Notes: generated by a model from the sequence alone, not told the origin. DNA of 64,000 nt from Bradyrhizobium sp. 195 (GCF_023101665.1 NZ_CP082161.1:4650001-4714000); one strand, 5' to 3'; counted from the stretch's first letter, positions 51,977-63,573 are shown. A program made the numbers and translations.

Positions 51977-52441
51977 TTACGCAGCGTCCGCGGCCATCCG
52001 CGCCTTGACGATCTTGTCGGGGTTCTGCACCGGCTCGCCGCGCTTGATCTTGTCGACGTTCTCCATGCCCTCGGTGACCTTGCCCCACACCGTGTACTGG
52101 TTGTCGAGGAAGCGGGCGTCGTCGAAGCAGATGAAGAACTGGCTGTCGCCGGAATCGGGGTTGGCGGCGCGCGCCATCGAGGTGGTGCCGCGCACATGCG
52201 GCTCCTTGTTGAACTCGGCTTTCAGCTTCTTGCCGGAGCCGCCGGTGCCGGTGCCCTGCGGGCAGCCGGTCTGCGCCATGAAGCCGTCGATCACGCGGTG
52301 GAACACGATGCCGTCATAGAAGCCCTCGCGCACGAGCTCCTTGATGCGCGCGACATGGCCGGGCGCGAGGTCGGGGCGCATCTCGATGGTGACGGGGCCC
52401 TGCGTGGTCTCGAGGATCAGGGTGTTTTCGGTGGCGCTCAT
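51977..52441 (-). CDS. ppiB: Cytoplasmic cyclophilin-type peptidyl-prolyl isomerase
   Basis: A 154-residue cyclophilin without a signal peptide. Active-site elements: FHRVIDGFMAQTGCPQGTGT, MARAANPDSGDSQFFICF and the loop FLDNQYTVWGKV. It catalyses Xaa-Pro isomerisation in the cytoplasm. The start overlaps the stop of the upstream exported protein by four bases (ATGA), so the genes are coupled. A second, exported cyclophilin lies two genes upstream. Confidence 0.95.
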   Translation of the reverse strand: MSATENTLILETTQGPVTIEMRPDLAPGHVARIKELVREGFYDGIVFHRVIDGFMAQTGCPQGTGTGGSGKKLKAEFNKEPHVRGTTSMARAANPDSGDSQFFICFDDARFLDNQYTVWGKVTEGMENVDKIKRGEPVQNPDKIVKARMAADAA

Positions 52442-52863
52442 GCTCGTCTCTCTTGCGTTGGGGGTGAAGTCTTGTCAGGCGACGTTTTGCGGTTGCGGAA
52501 CTGGATCGCGAACGGTCGCCCCGCGGCGGCGCCGGCCATTGCATCGGTAAATGGCACCGGCGTGCAGCGCTGCAACGCCTCCATCACCGCGATCCGGTAT
52601 TGCAGCCGGTCATTGTCGGAGGCCTCCGCGGATTCATAGGTAATCCTCGGATGGCCCAGAATGTTTCCGGCCCGGTTAAAGCTCACGACCACCGTGATGT
52701 CGAGGGGGCGCGCCTTGGCCGGCGATGGCGGCCTCCAGCAGGTACGCAGGTGCCGGAAGATGTCCTGGATGGTGTTGACCTGCCCATCCTGAGAGGCAGC
52801 GCCCGAGGTGCCGAACAGCAACACCGCGGCAACCAGCAGGAGCTTGTCACCACAGCGCGCCAT
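52438..52863 (-). CDS. Exported protein with TonB-C-like segment
   Basis: A 141-residue protein: signal peptide (KLLLVAAVLLFGTSGAAS), a Cys at HLRTCWRPP, and the TonB C-terminal-like pattern ITVVVSFNRAGNILGHPRIT with AVMEALQRCTPVPFTDAM near its end. It has no TonB membrane anchor or Pro-rich linker, so it is a small periplasmic protein, not TonB. It is placed between the two cyclophilin genes, with short spacing to both, in one operon. Confidence 0.75.
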   Translation of the reverse strand: MARCGDKLLLVAAVLLFGTSGAASQDGQVNTIQDIFRHLRTCWRPPSPAKARPLDITVVVSFNRAGNILGHPRITYESAEASDNDRLQYRIAVMEALQRCTPVPFTDAMAGAAAGRPFAIQFRNRKTSPDKTSPPTQERRA

Positions 52864-52871
52864 CGCCGCTC

Positions 52872-53435
52872 CTATTTGATGTCGGAGGCGACCTGCACCT
52901 TCACCATCTTGTCGGGATCGGTCACGGCGCCGCCGGCGGAGCCGGGCGGTGCCTTCTTCAGCTTGTCGACGACGTCCATGCCCTGCACGACCTCGCCGAT
53001 CACGGTGTACTGGTTATCGAGGCTGCCGCCGTCGGCAAACATGATGAAGAACTGCGAATTGGCGCTGTCGACGCTGTCGCCGCGCCGGGCCATGCCGACG
53101 ATGCCACGCGCAAAATGCACCTTGGAGAATTCCTGCTTCAGGTTCGGATATTTCGAGCCGCCGGTGCCGTTGAACTTCTCGCCATCGCCAGTCTGCGCCA
53201 TGAAGCCGTCCATGACGCGATGGAACGGCACGTTGTTATAATAGCCCTCGCGCGCGAGCTGCTTGATCCGCTCGGCATGCTGGGGCGCGATATCGGTGCG
53301 AAGCTTGATGACGATACGGCCCTTGGTGCTGTCGATGACGATGGCATTGGCCTTGTCGAGGCCCGCCGGCAATTGCTGCGCCACCGCCGGCACCGCGAAC
53401 AGAAGCGCGGCAAGAACTGCGAGAATTCGGATCAT
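52872..53435 (-). CDS. Exported cyclophilin-type peptidyl-prolyl isomerase
   Basis: A 187-residue cyclophilin with a signal peptide (RILAVLAALLFAVPAVA). Active-site parts: FHRVMDGFMAQTGDGEKFNG, MARRGDSVDSANSQFFIMF and the LDNQYTVIGEV loop. It assists folding in the periplasm. The C-terminal DPDKMVKVQVASDIK is close to the cytoplasmic paralogue's NPDKIVKARM, suggesting a tandem duplication. It belongs to the coaD-queA gene set. Confidence 0.95.
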   Translation of the reverse strand: MIRILAVLAALLFAVPAVAQQLPAGLDKANAIVIDSTKGRIVIKLRTDIAPQHAERIKQLAREGYYNNVPFHRVMDGFMAQTGDGEKFNGTGGSKYPNLKQEFSKVHFARGIVGMARRGDSVDSANSQFFIMFADGGSLDNQYTVIGEVVQGMDVVDKLKKAPPGSAGGAVTDPDKMVKVQVASDIK

Positions 53436-53471
53436 GACAACTCCGGATCAGAGAGAAGAGGAAGCGCGCCG

Positions 53472-53969
53472 CTATGCGGCGAATTTTGCCTTGAGCTGTG
53501 CCGCAACCTGCGGCGGGACGAAGGCCGAGACATCCCCGCCCATGCCGGCGATCTGGCGGACTAAAGTGGCGGTGATCGGGCGAACCATGGGAGAGGCCGG
53601 CAGGAAGACCGTATGCACCTCGGGCGCCATCGCCTCGTTCATGCCGGCGAGCTGCATCTCGTAATCGAGGTCGCTGCCGTCGCGCAGGCCCCGAATCATG
53701 ATGGTTGCACCGTGCTTGCGCGCCGCGGTCACTGACAGGTCGTCGAACGTCACCGCTTCGAGGACGCAGCCGGCCTGCGCCGCCACCGGCCCGCAGACAT
53801 CATCGAGCATCTTCAGCCGCTCCTCGGTCGAGAACAGCGGCTTCTTGCCGGGGTGGACCCCGACCGCGACCACGAGCCGGTCGCACAGCGACACGCTATG
53901 TCGGACCACGTCCAGATGGCCGTTGGTGATGGGGTCGAAGGAACCGGGATAGAAGGCGATACGCGGCAT
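53472..53969 (-). CDS. coaD: Phosphopantetheine adenylyltransferase
   Basis: Adenylates 4'-phosphopantetheine to dephospho-CoA, the penultimate step of coenzyme A synthesis. The 165-residue protein has the nucleotidyl transferase motif [15 protein letters not shown] (His18), [20 protein letters not shown], and [20 protein letters not shown] near the end, where E. coli has the ISSTKE-type loop. It opens the minus-strand operon with the two cyclophilins and queA. Confidence 0.97.
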   Translation of the reverse strand: MPRIAFYPGSFDPITNGHLDVVRHSVSLCDRLVVAVGVHPGKKPLFSTEERLKMLDDVCGPVAAQAGCVLEAVTFDDLSVTAARKHGATIMIRGLRDGSDLDYEMQLAGMNEAMAPEVHTVFLPASPMVRPITATLVRQIAGMGGDVSAFVPPQVAAQLKAKFAA

Positions 53970-54228
53970 GGCTCCCTCCTACCGCGCCCGGGCCGGCCCG
54001 GCAAGCCGGACCGGTTCCCTGGCCGTTTCAGGCGAAATCGTCGCCGGCCGTGTCGGCAGTGGCCGGTTTGTTTCGTCCTCGGGACAGCCACGAAACAAAA
54101 CGGAGCGCGAACGAAACCATTTCCGGCGTCCGCGAAGACGTCTGGAAACTGGCCATGGTTACTAATCCGGCCAACGAAAAGACGGGCCGCACACTGGGCG
54201 TAGGCGGCCGCATCACAGGGGACTGTCA

Positions 54229-54486
54229 ATGATCAAGGCTCTTTCAGCGATCGCACTCTCTGCGTCTGTTGCCGCAGCCCTCACCCTCCTGCCCGGCTTT
54301 GCCCCGACCGTCGAAGCCAGCGTGCCGCAGCCGCTGGCCAAGAGTGACCGGCTCGATATCCGCGCCATCGGGAAAGACTGCTCGCAGCAGGCCTGGCCGA
54401 ATTTCGAGGCCTCGTGCCTGCGCAAGGCTGGCACCAAGGCGAATGTCCGCGAGGCGCGCCTCGTGACCGCTAACCGGATGCCGTAG
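54229..54486 (+). CDS. Small exported protein, 85 residues
   Basis: Signal peptide MIKALSAIALSASVAAALTL, then a mature part with KSDRLDIRAIGKDCSQQAWP and NFEASCLRKAG: two Cys in an otherwise compact pattern. It resembles a widespread rhizobial family of small periplasmic proteins with the signature DCSxQxWPxFxxxCL. It is divergent from coaD. The function is unknown. Confidence 0.8.
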   Translation: MIKALSAIALSASVAAALTLLPGFAPTVEASVPQPLAKSDRLDIRAIGKDCSQQAWPNFEASCLRKAGTKANVREARLVTANRMP

Positions 54487-54609
54487 TCGGGTCTGTCAGC
54501 TTCGCGTCATATAATCCCGATGGAGTTTTGCGACGTCTCATCGCAGACTGGGCGATGATCGCGCCCAGCGGAATGGCCCGTTGGGCGCGATCCCATTGGG
54601 GGGCCGCCC

Positions 54610-56517
54610 TTGTCCAGTACGCCCGCAGTCGCTTCCGGCCACCACCCAGATCCGCTGCCGCTTGCCATGACCATGGGCGCCCTCGGCGTCGTCTACGGCG
54701 ATATCGGCACCAGCCCCCTCTACGCCCTGAAGGAAGCCGCTAAGGCGGCCGCCCACGGCGCGACGATCGCGCCCGAAGCCGTCCTGGGGGTGGTCTCGCT
54801 GATCCTCTGGGCCCTGCTGCTGATCATCTCGCTGAAATATGCGCTGTTGATCCTGCGCGCGGACAATCGCGGCGAAGGCGGCATCGTCGCGCTGCTCGCC
54901 CTGCTCCACGCCCGCCATGCCCAGCCCGGCACATGGCGCGCCCATCTCCTGGTGGTCGGCCTCGTCGGCGCCGCCCTGCTCTATGGCGATGGCGCGATCA
55001 CGCCGGCAATCTCCGTGCTCAGCGCCATCGAGGGCCTCAAGGTCGATGCCCCCTCACTCGCGCCCGTCGTGGTGCCCGTGACCGTCGCCATCCTGATCGG
55101 CCTGTTCATGATGCAGAAGCAGGGCACCGGCTTCATTGGCCGCATCTTCGGACCGGTGATGCTGGCCTGGTTCGTCGTGCTCGCCGCGCTCGGCATCCAC
55201 GGCATCGTCAAGGCGCCGGCCGTACTGGCGGCGCTCAGCCCGCTCTATGCCTTCGAATTCCTGATCCACCAGGATTTTCACATCTCATTCGGAATTCTCG
55301 GCGCGGCCTTTCTCGCGGTGACCGGCGGCGAGGCCATGTATGCCGACATGGGGCATTTCGGTCGCTTCCCGATCCGCCTCGCCTGGTTTGCTATCTGTCT
55401 GCCGGCGCTGGTGCTGAACTATTTCGGCCAGGCCGCGCTGCTGATCACCGATCCCGCCATGATCGAGAATCCGTTCTTCCAGCTCTGCCCCGACGCCCTG
55501 CACTATCCGCTCGTCGCGTTCTCGGCGGTCGCCACCGTGATCGCTTCGCAGGCGATCATCTCCGGCGTGTTCTCGCTGACCCAGCAGTCGATCCAGCTCG
55601 GCTTCCTGCCGCGCATGCAGATCCGCCACACGAGCAATGCAATCGGGCAGATCTACGTGCCCCTGGTGAACTGGCTGCTCGCCGCCGCCACGCTGGGGGC
55701 GGTCCTGAGTTTCGGCACGTCGGACGCGCTTGCCGGCGCCTATGGCATCGCGGTGTCGCTGCTGATGGCGATCACGACGCTGCTCGCCGCGCTGGTCGCG
55801 ATCCAGTGGGGCTATTCGCCCTGGCTGGTGGTGGCCGTGAATGGGGCCTTCTTCGTCATCGACGTGATCTTCTTCTCGGCCAACTCGGTCAAGCTGTTCG
55901 AGGGCGGCTGGTTTCCGCTGCTGCTCGCCGGCCTCGTCGCCTTCCTGATGCTGACCTGGCGCTCCGGCGTCAAGCTGGTCGAGGTCGCGCGCGCGAAGCT
56001 GCGCCAGCCGGAGGAGGACCTGATCGAGACCGCGGTCAACAAGTGCCACGCAAGGCTGCCCGGGACCGCCGTATTCCTGGCATCCGCACCGCGCGGCGTG
56101 CCGCTCGCGCTCACCCAGTTCGTCAAGCATAACCGGGTGCTGCACGAACGCGTGCTGCTGGTCAGCGTGCTGATCGAGGAATCCCCGCACATCGCCGACG
56201 AGGAACGCGCCGAGATGATCGAGATCATTCCCGGCATCACCCGCGTGATCCTGCATTACGGCTTCATGCAGAACCCGACGATCTATGAGGGACTGAAGCT
56301 CGTCTGCCGCCAGAGCAAGTTGCCCGGCGTCGATCTCTCCGACATCACCTATTACGTGGGACGCGAGACCATCATCCCCAGCGAGAACATTCCGGGCATG
56401 TGGGTCTGGCGCGAAGGCGTGTTCGCCTTCCTCCAGCGCAACGCCGAACGCTCGGCCGCGTTCTTCGGCGTGCCGACCCGGCAGGTGGTGGAGTTCGGCA
56501 CGGAGCTGGAGATCTAG
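54610..56517 (+). CDS. kup: Potassium transporter Kup
   Basis: A 635-residue Kup (Trk-D) low-affinity potassium uptake protein with about 12 membrane helices. Motifs: MGALGVVYGDIGTSPLYALK, FGRFPIRLAWF, GGEAMYADMGHFG, and the conserved cytoplasmic C-terminus beginning near LPGTAVFLASAPRGVPLAL. The start is a TTG at 54610 after a G run; ATG at 54667 is the only other option and would remove 19 poorly conserved residues. No regulator is nearby. Confidence 0.96.
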   Translation: MSSTPAVASGHHPDPLPLAMTMGALGVVYGDIGTSPLYALKEAAKAAAHGATIAPEAVLGVVSLILWALLLIISLKYALLILRADNRGEGGIVALLALLHARHAQPGTWRAHLLVVGLVGAALLYGDGAITPAISVLSAIEGLKVDAPSLAPVVVPVTVAILIGLFMMQKQGTGFIGRIFGPVMLAWFVVLAALGIHGIVKAPAVLAALSPLYAFEFLIHQDFHISFGILGAAFLAVTGGEAMYADMGHFGRFPIRLAWFAICLPALVLNYFGQAALLITDPAMIENPFFQLCPDALHYPLVAFSAVATVIASQAIISGVFSLTQQSIQLGFLPRMQIRHTSNAIGQIYVPLVNWLLAAATLGAVLSFGTSDALAGAYGIAVSLLMAITTLLAALVAIQWGYSPWLVVAVNGAFFVIDVIFFSANSVKLFEGGWFPLLLAGLVAFLMLTWRSGVKLVEVARAKLRQPEEDLIETAVNKCHARLPGTAVFLASAPRGVPLALTQFVKHNRVLHERVLLVSVLIEESPHIADEERAEMIEIIPGITRVILHYGFMQNPTIYEGLKLVCRQSKLPGVDLSDITYYVGRETIIPSENIPGMWVWREGVFAFLQRNAERSAAFFGVPTRQVVEFGTELEI

Positions 56518-56526
56518 CGGGAGTGC

Positions 56527-56592
56527 GTAGCCCGGATGGAGCGAAGCGCAATCCGGGACTCTTTTACGGGCAGCGGCTCCATCCGGGCTACG
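56527..56592. repeat. Palindromic repeat, GTAGCCCGGATGG family
   Basis: GTAGCCCGGATGGAGCGAAG at the left and GGCTCCATCCGGGCTACG at the right, forming a long hairpin with GCGCAATCCGGGAC inside. It fills most of the 86 bases between kup and gyrA, which are convergent. Confidence 0.88.
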
Positions 56593-56603
56593 AGCGGCTA
56601 CCC

Positions 56604-59336
<2,733 letters not shown>

Positions 59337-59691
59337 GGGGAAATCCGGTGAGGTTTTATCTGGGAATCATATAGCGCATCGAGCCCCTGATAACCACCCT
59401 TGCAGGCTCCAGGGAAGCGCTTTTTCCGTCTATTTTTCCAATAGCTTACGGCGTTGCGGGGAGCGTCTCGGACAGCCCTGGAACAGGCCTTCCGAAATCG
59501 CCGCTGACACCCTCGTCGATCGCGCGGCGAGCGCATGTCATCGGCCTGTTTTGCGCTGGCGCCGTCCGACTTCAACTCAAATATGAAGCGGGCCCGGAAA
59601 TCCCGAGCCCTTCCTGTCGATTAGTAAAGTTTGCTGACACGACGTGGAAGGCGCGGCTCAATCGGCCAGCGCCCTGATCGTCCGATCGCCC
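59337..59691. other. Gap between gyrA and ssb
   Basis: Contains the gyrA promoter region and a hairpin (GGGCCCGG with CCGAGCCC, 59590-59610) that may end the ssb transcript. I see no gene; the open frame across ssb on the other strand is a shadow. Confidence 0.5.
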
Positions 59692-60189
59692 TCAGAACGG
59701 GATATCGTCGTCCATGTCGCTGTTGCGGCCACCGCCGCCGGCGGCAACGGGACGGCGCGGTGCGCTGCTGACGGGTCCGGAGGAGCCGAAATCGCCGCCC
59801 GGCTCATCGCCGAAGCTGCCGCCTCCACCGCCGCCGCCGCGGCCGTCGAGCATCGTGAGAGTCGAGTTGAAGCCCTGGAGCACCACCTCTGTCGAGTACT
59901 TCTCGACGCCGCTCTGATCGGTCCATTTGCGGGTCTGGAGCGCGCCCTCGATGTAAACCTTGGCGCCCTTCTTCAGGTACTGTTCGGCGACCTTGCAGAG
60001 ACCCTCATTGAAGATCACGACGCGGTGCCACTCGGTCTTCTCCTTGCGCTCGCCGGAGTTCTTGTCGCGCCAGGTCTCCGAGGTGGCGATGCTCAGATTC
60101 GCAATCGGCCGCCCGTCCTGGGTGCGGCGGATTTCAGGATCCTTGCCGAGATTTCCAACCAGAATGACCTTATTGACGCTTCCCGCCAT
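59692..60189 (-). CDS. ssb: Single-stranded DNA-binding protein
   Basis: A 165-residue SSB with an OB fold ([20 protein letters not shown], then [20 protein letters not shown]), a Gly-rich linker ([16 protein letters not shown]) and the acidic protein-interaction tip DMDDDIPF. It coats single-stranded DNA during replication and repair. A perfect GTTC-N7-GTTC SOS box lies at 60344-60358, about 155 bases upstream, so it is probably LexA-controlled. In many alphaproteobacteria ssb and uvrA are directly divergent; here three porin genes lie between them. Confidence 0.98.
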   Translation of the reverse strand: MAGSVNKVILVGNLGKDPEIRRTQDGRPIANLSIATSETWRDKNSGERKEKTEWHRVVIFNEGLCKVAEQYLKKGAKVYIEGALQTRKWTDQSGVEKYSTEVVLQGFNSTLTMLDGRGGGGGGGSFGDEPGGDFGSSGPVSSAPRRPVAAGGGGRNSDMDDDIPF

Positions 60190-60343
60190 CGCCGCTCTCC
60201 ACTCCGAATGCCACTGAATTCAAAAGGCCGAGCGCACTACCCGCGTTCCTCTGCGCCTGTTGAGGCGACCCTATACACTTGCAGGCGCCGCTCAGCCCGT
60301 CACCCCAGGGTTATCCCCACTATATAGCACCGACCGGAAATTT

Positions 60344-60358
60344 GTTCCAGATTTGTTC
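60344..60358. promoter_or_regulatory. SOS box (LexA site) of ssb
   Basis: GTTC-CAGATTT-GTTC, the direct-repeat LexA motif of alphaproteobacteria, upstream of ssb. It is also upstream of the first porin gene, 278 bases away, but is closer to ssb. Confidence 0.8.
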
Positions 60359-60461
60359 CTACGGAATCAATCGCCAAATGTGGAGACGGAATGGCATCTA
60401 AATGGCGCCGCGATGGCAATTGGGATGGAACCAGACCGAGTTCCCACAAATGCCAAATACC

Positions 60462-60479
60462 ACTTAACATTCATTAAGT
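60462..60479. promoter_or_regulatory. Inverted repeat upstream of the first porin gene
   Basis: ACTTAA-CATTCA-TTAAGT, a perfect dyad in a locally AT-rich stretch. It is a plausible operator for the first porin gene; the regulator is unknown. Confidence 0.35.
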
Positions 60480-60635
60480 TAGGACCAAGTCGATTACACC
60501 CAACTGTTGCGCTCCGGGCACGGACTCTGCCGCAGAATCGAGCTATCGTCGTGCCTGGAATTGATGCAATGGGCCTCGCGCCTGATAGTCCGCCTTGGGG
60601 AACTCAGAGAGGCGGACACGACTGGGGAGATTACA

Positions 60636-61385
60636 ATGAAGAAGATCCTGATCGGCTTCGTCGGCGCGGTTGCGCTGACCGTCTCGGCTCCGGCCGGTGC
60701 TGCGGACCTCGCAGCCCGTCCCTATACCAAGGCGCCGGTCGCGCCGCCCGCTCCGATCTATACCTGGACCGGCTTCTACGTCGGTGTGCAGGGCGGCGGT
60801 GCCTGGGGCCGCAGCGACGAAACCTTCTTTGGCGCTCCGAATACGGCGATATTTGCTGGAAGTCAGAACTACGACACCACCGGCGGCTTTGTCGGTGGGG
60901 TGTTCGGCTACAACTGGCAGGCGGCCAACTGGGTGTTCGGCATCGAGGGCGACTATCATTGGGCTGACATCAACGGTCGTTCGGCCGAAATCAATGCCGG
61001 CCTCGGCGACACCTATTTCACGAGAATCCGCGGCTTCGGCGACATCAAGGGCCGTCTCGGCTACTCGACCGGCCCCGCTCTCTTGTTCGTCAGCGGTGGC
61101 GCTGCGGTCGGCGACATTCAGCACCGTTATGATGGCATCCCCGGAAACGTCTTCATCCAGAACAACACCCGCTGGGGTTGGACCGTCGGCGCCGGCGCGG
61201 AATACATGTTCGCTCCGAACTGGTCGGCCAAGGTCGAATACAACTACATCGACTTCGGCAGCAGCACGATCCAGTACTCCGCAGTGCCCACCAACCGCTC
61301 CGAGTGGACCGATACCGTTCACACCGTCAAGGCAGGCGTGAACTATCACTTCAACTGGGGCGGGCTGGGCACCACCAGGTACTGA
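60636..61385 (+). CDS. Omp25/31-like outer-membrane porin 1
   Basis: A 249-residue outer-membrane beta-barrel protein. Signal peptide MKKILIGFVGAVALTVSAPA, then the family start AADLAARPYTKAP and IYTWTGFYVGVQGGGAWGRS, alternating beta strands such as FGYNWQAANWVFGIEGDYHW, and the terminal strand KAGVNYHFNWGGLGTTRY ending in an aromatic residue. GGGGAG lies eight bases before the ATG. It is the first of three tandem paralogues, each with its own terminator. Proteins of this family are abundant surface proteins in Rhizobiales. Confidence 0.95.
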   Translation: MKKILIGFVGAVALTVSAPAGAADLAARPYTKAPVAPPAPIYTWTGFYVGVQGGGAWGRSDETFFGAPNTAIFAGSQNYDTTGGFVGGVFGYNWQAANWVFGIEGDYHWADINGRSAEINAGLGDTYFTRIRGFGDIKGRLGYSTGPALLFVSGGAAVGDIQHRYDGIPGNVFIQNNTRWGWTVGAGAEYMFAPNWSAKVEYNYIDFGSSTIQYSAVPTNRSEWTDTVHTVKAGVNYHFNWGGLGTTRY

Positions 61386-61410
61386 TATCCCTCTGACATC
61401 ATTGAAGTCT

Positions 61411-61436
61411 AAGGCCGGCCTCGCGCCGGCCTTTTT
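61411..61436 (+). terminator. Terminator of porin gene 1
   Basis: AAGGCCGGC-CTCGC-GCCGGCCTTTTT, 26 bases after the stop codon. Nearly the same hairpin ends the next two porin genes. Confidence 0.93.
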
Positions 61437-61560
61437 CGTTTGACCGCAAGCCGGATGAGTCAGTCACGCTTACGTTTTGGGTACCCTGTGGCTTTTTGGA
61501 GACACAACTTGCGGCTTTGGTGGTGTAAGTACGGCGTCAGTTGGACACAGAGTCCGCTGC

Positions 61561-61578
61561 CCTTCCGCCCGCGGAAGG
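61561..61578 (+). other. 5'-leader hairpin of porin gene 2
   Basis: CCTTCCG-CCCG-CGGAAGG, 36 bases before the ATG. A related hairpin stands in the same position before porin gene 3, inside a conserved leader. Confidence 0.5.
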
Positions 61579-61613
61579 CAACAACAGAAACTGGGACTGG
61601 GATTAAGTTGAAA

Positions 61614-62312
61614 ATGAAGAAGGTTTTGTTGGCTTCGGCCTGTTTGTTCGCTCTGGCGGCCCCCGCTTCGGCTGCTGACCTCGCGGCCCGCCCCTACACC
61701 AAGGCTCCGATCGCTCCGATGGCTTCGGTCTACAACTGGACCGGTTTCTATCTCGGTGTCGTCGGTGGCGGCGCCTGGGAAAGCGGTTCCGGCGACCCCC
61801 GGATGAAGGGCGGCTTCGTCGGCGGCACCGGCGGCTACAACTGGCAGACCGGCAACGTCGTGTTCGGCATCGAGGCTGATGGCTCGTGGGCCGACGTCAG
61901 CGCCTCGGCGTCCACTCCGGTTCTCGTTGGCGGCGCCATCGTCCCGTTTACGGTGACCTCGCGCATCGACGCGCTCGGCACCGTGCGCGGCCGTCTCGGC
62001 TGGGCCGTCAACAACGTCCTGTTCTACGGCACAGGTGGTTACGCCTGGATCGACAACAAGATCACCGCCGGCACGCCTGGCCTGACCTTCTCCGAGTCCA
62101 AGTGGCATTCGGGTTGGACCGTCGGCGCTGGCATCGAGGCCTTCTTCGCTCCGCAGTGGTCGGTCAAGGGCGAGTACCTCTATCGCAGCCTGGGCGGCGA
62201 GACCTATTTCTCGGGCATCGGCGCTCCGGTTAACACCGGCACCCTCAACCTCCACACCGTGCAGGTCGGCGTGAACTATCACTTCGGCGCCCCGGTGGTC
62301 GCCAAGTACTAA
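61614..62312 (+). CDS. Omp25/31-like outer-membrane porin 2
   Basis: A 232-residue paralogue of porin 1. Signal peptide MKKVLLASACLFALAAPASA, then DLAARPYTKAPIAPM and VYNWTGFYLGVVGGGAWESG. Strands include GGYNWQTGNVVFGIEADGSW and VGVNYHFGAPVVAKY at the end. The start ATG at 61614 is only weakly supported by a ribosome-binding site; TTG two codons earlier is possible. The upstream leader (from about 61490) is similar to that of porin 3, including spacing and the hairpin, showing duplication of the promoter with the gene. Confidence 0.95.
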   Translation: MKKVLLASACLFALAAPASAADLAARPYTKAPIAPMASVYNWTGFYLGVVGGGAWESGSGDPRMKGGFVGGTGGYNWQTGNVVFGIEADGSWADVSASASTPVLVGGAIVPFTVTSRIDALGTVRGRLGWAVNNVLFYGTGGYAWIDNKITAGTPGLTFSESKWHSGWTVGAGIEAFFAPQWSVKGEYLYRSLGGETYFSGIGAPVNTGTLNLHTVQVGVNYHFGAPVVAKY

Positions 62313-62340
62313 GTCAACGCTCCAACGCTTCGCGTTACGA

Positions 62341-62366
62341 AAGGCCGGCCTCGCGCCGGCCTTTTT
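62341..62366 (+). terminator. Terminator of porin gene 2
   Basis: AAGGCCGGCC-TCGC-GCCGGCCTTTTT, identical in stem to that of porin 1. Confidence 0.93.
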
Positions 62367-62487
62367 GTTTGTCCGCGACAACCCGCTTGCTGGCCAGCGT
62401 TTTTGGAGAGATGTGGCGCCCGGGTGACACAACCTTTGGCTTCAATGGTATAAAACAATGGCATTGGTCGGGCATAGGTCCGCTGCT

Positions 62488-62504
62488 CTTCCGCTTTTTG
62501 GAAG
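62488..62504 (+). other. 5'-leader hairpin of porin gene 3
   Basis: CTTCC-GCTTTTT-GGAAG, in the same place as the porin 2 leader hairpin but with a different loop. The stem is kept while the loop has changed. Confidence 0.5.
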
Positions 62505-62536
62505 GCAAAAACGAGAAACGGAACTGGGGAATCGAT

Positions 62537-63289
62537 ATGAAGAAGATTTTGCTGGCTTCGGCCGGTTTGTTCGTACTCAGCGCGCTGGCACCGGCCTCGG
62601 CGGCCGATTTGGCGGCCCGCCCCTACACCAAGGCTCCGGTCGCGCCGATCGCAATGTATAATTGGAGCGGTTTCTACATCGGCATCAACGGCGGTGGCGC
62701 CTCGAGCCGCAATTGCTGGGATGTCAACAATATCTTCGGCATTGCAGGACCAGACACGCCCGAAGGCTGTCACAATGCAACCGGCGGCGTCGTCGGTGGC
62801 CAGGTCGGTTATCGCTGGCAGTCGGCCAACTGGGTGTTTGGTCTCGAAGCTCAGGGCGACTGGGCCAACCTGAAGGGCTCCAATACGAGCTTGGTGCTTG
62901 GGCCGCCCGCGCTGGTCAACCAGACCAAGATCGATGCGCTGGGCCTGTTCACCGGCCAGATCGGCTACGCCTGGAACAACGTGCTCTGGTATGTGAAGGG
63001 CGGCGCGGCCGTCACGCACGCCAAATATAACGGTCTGCTGGGCGGCGTCGTCCTCGATAGCGCCAGCGAAACGCGCTGGGGCGGCGCGGTCGGCACCGGC
63101 GTGGAATTCGGTTTCGCCCCGAACTGGTCCGTCGCGATCGAGTACGACCATCTGTTCATGGGCCGCCGCAACAACTCGTTCACGATTCTCGGTGTCAACG
63201 ACCGCATCGACCGTATCAAGCAGGACGTCGACATGGGCACCGTCCGCCTCAACTACACCTTTGGCGGCCCGGTGGTCGCCCGGTATTGA
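62537..63289 (+). CDS. Omp25/31-like outer-membrane porin 3
   Basis: A 250-residue paralogue. Signal peptide MKKILLASAGLFVLSALAPA, then AADLAARPYTKAPVAPI and MYNWSGFYIGINGGGASSRN. It differs from its neighbours by a Cys pair in an extracellular loop (NCWDVNN and EGCHNATGG) that may form a disulfide. The final strand is VRLNYTFGGPVVARY. GGGGA lies eight bases before the ATG. Confidence 0.95.
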   Translation: MKKILLASAGLFVLSALAPASAADLAARPYTKAPVAPIAMYNWSGFYIGINGGGASSRNCWDVNNIFGIAGPDTPEGCHNATGGVVGGQVGYRWQSANWVFGLEAQGDWANLKGSNTSLVLGPPALVNQTKIDALGLFTGQIGYAWNNVLWYVKGGAAVTHAKYNGLLGGVVLDSASETRWGGAVGTGVEFGFAPNWSVAIEYDHLFMGRRNNSFTILGVNDRIDRIKQDVDMGTVRLNYTFGGPVVARY

Positions 63290-63326
63290 TCGGAAGTCCC
63301 GATCTACCGACGTCACATCGTCACGA

Positions 63327-63352
63327 AAGGCCGGCCTTGCGCCGGCCTTTTT
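63327..63352 (+). terminator. Terminator of porin gene 3
   Basis: AAGGCCGGCC-TTGC-GCCGGCCTTTTT, one base different from the other two. Confidence 0.93.
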
Positions 63353-63462
63353 GTTTGGGCGGACACGTCCCGCGAGGTTCCGCCCGCCCCGCTCCTGCCA
63401 GATGCCGCCAGCGCGCCAACATTCCGTTGACGATTCGCAACTCCCTCTGGAAATCCGCCCGC

Positions 63463-63477
63463 GTTCTTCCTACGTTC
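63463..63477. promoter_or_regulatory. SOS box (LexA site) of uvrA
   Basis: GTTC-TTCCTAC-GTTC, a perfect alphaproteobacterial LexA motif 97 bases before the uvrA start. Confidence 0.85.
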
Positions 63478-63573
63478 GCTGCCAACCCCATCGGCGCCGA
63501 TCCCGGTTCCGGGCGAAGCGCGCCTTGACGTTGGCGCGATCGCGAGCCTTTGGGCTCCTTGAGGGCAACTCGG

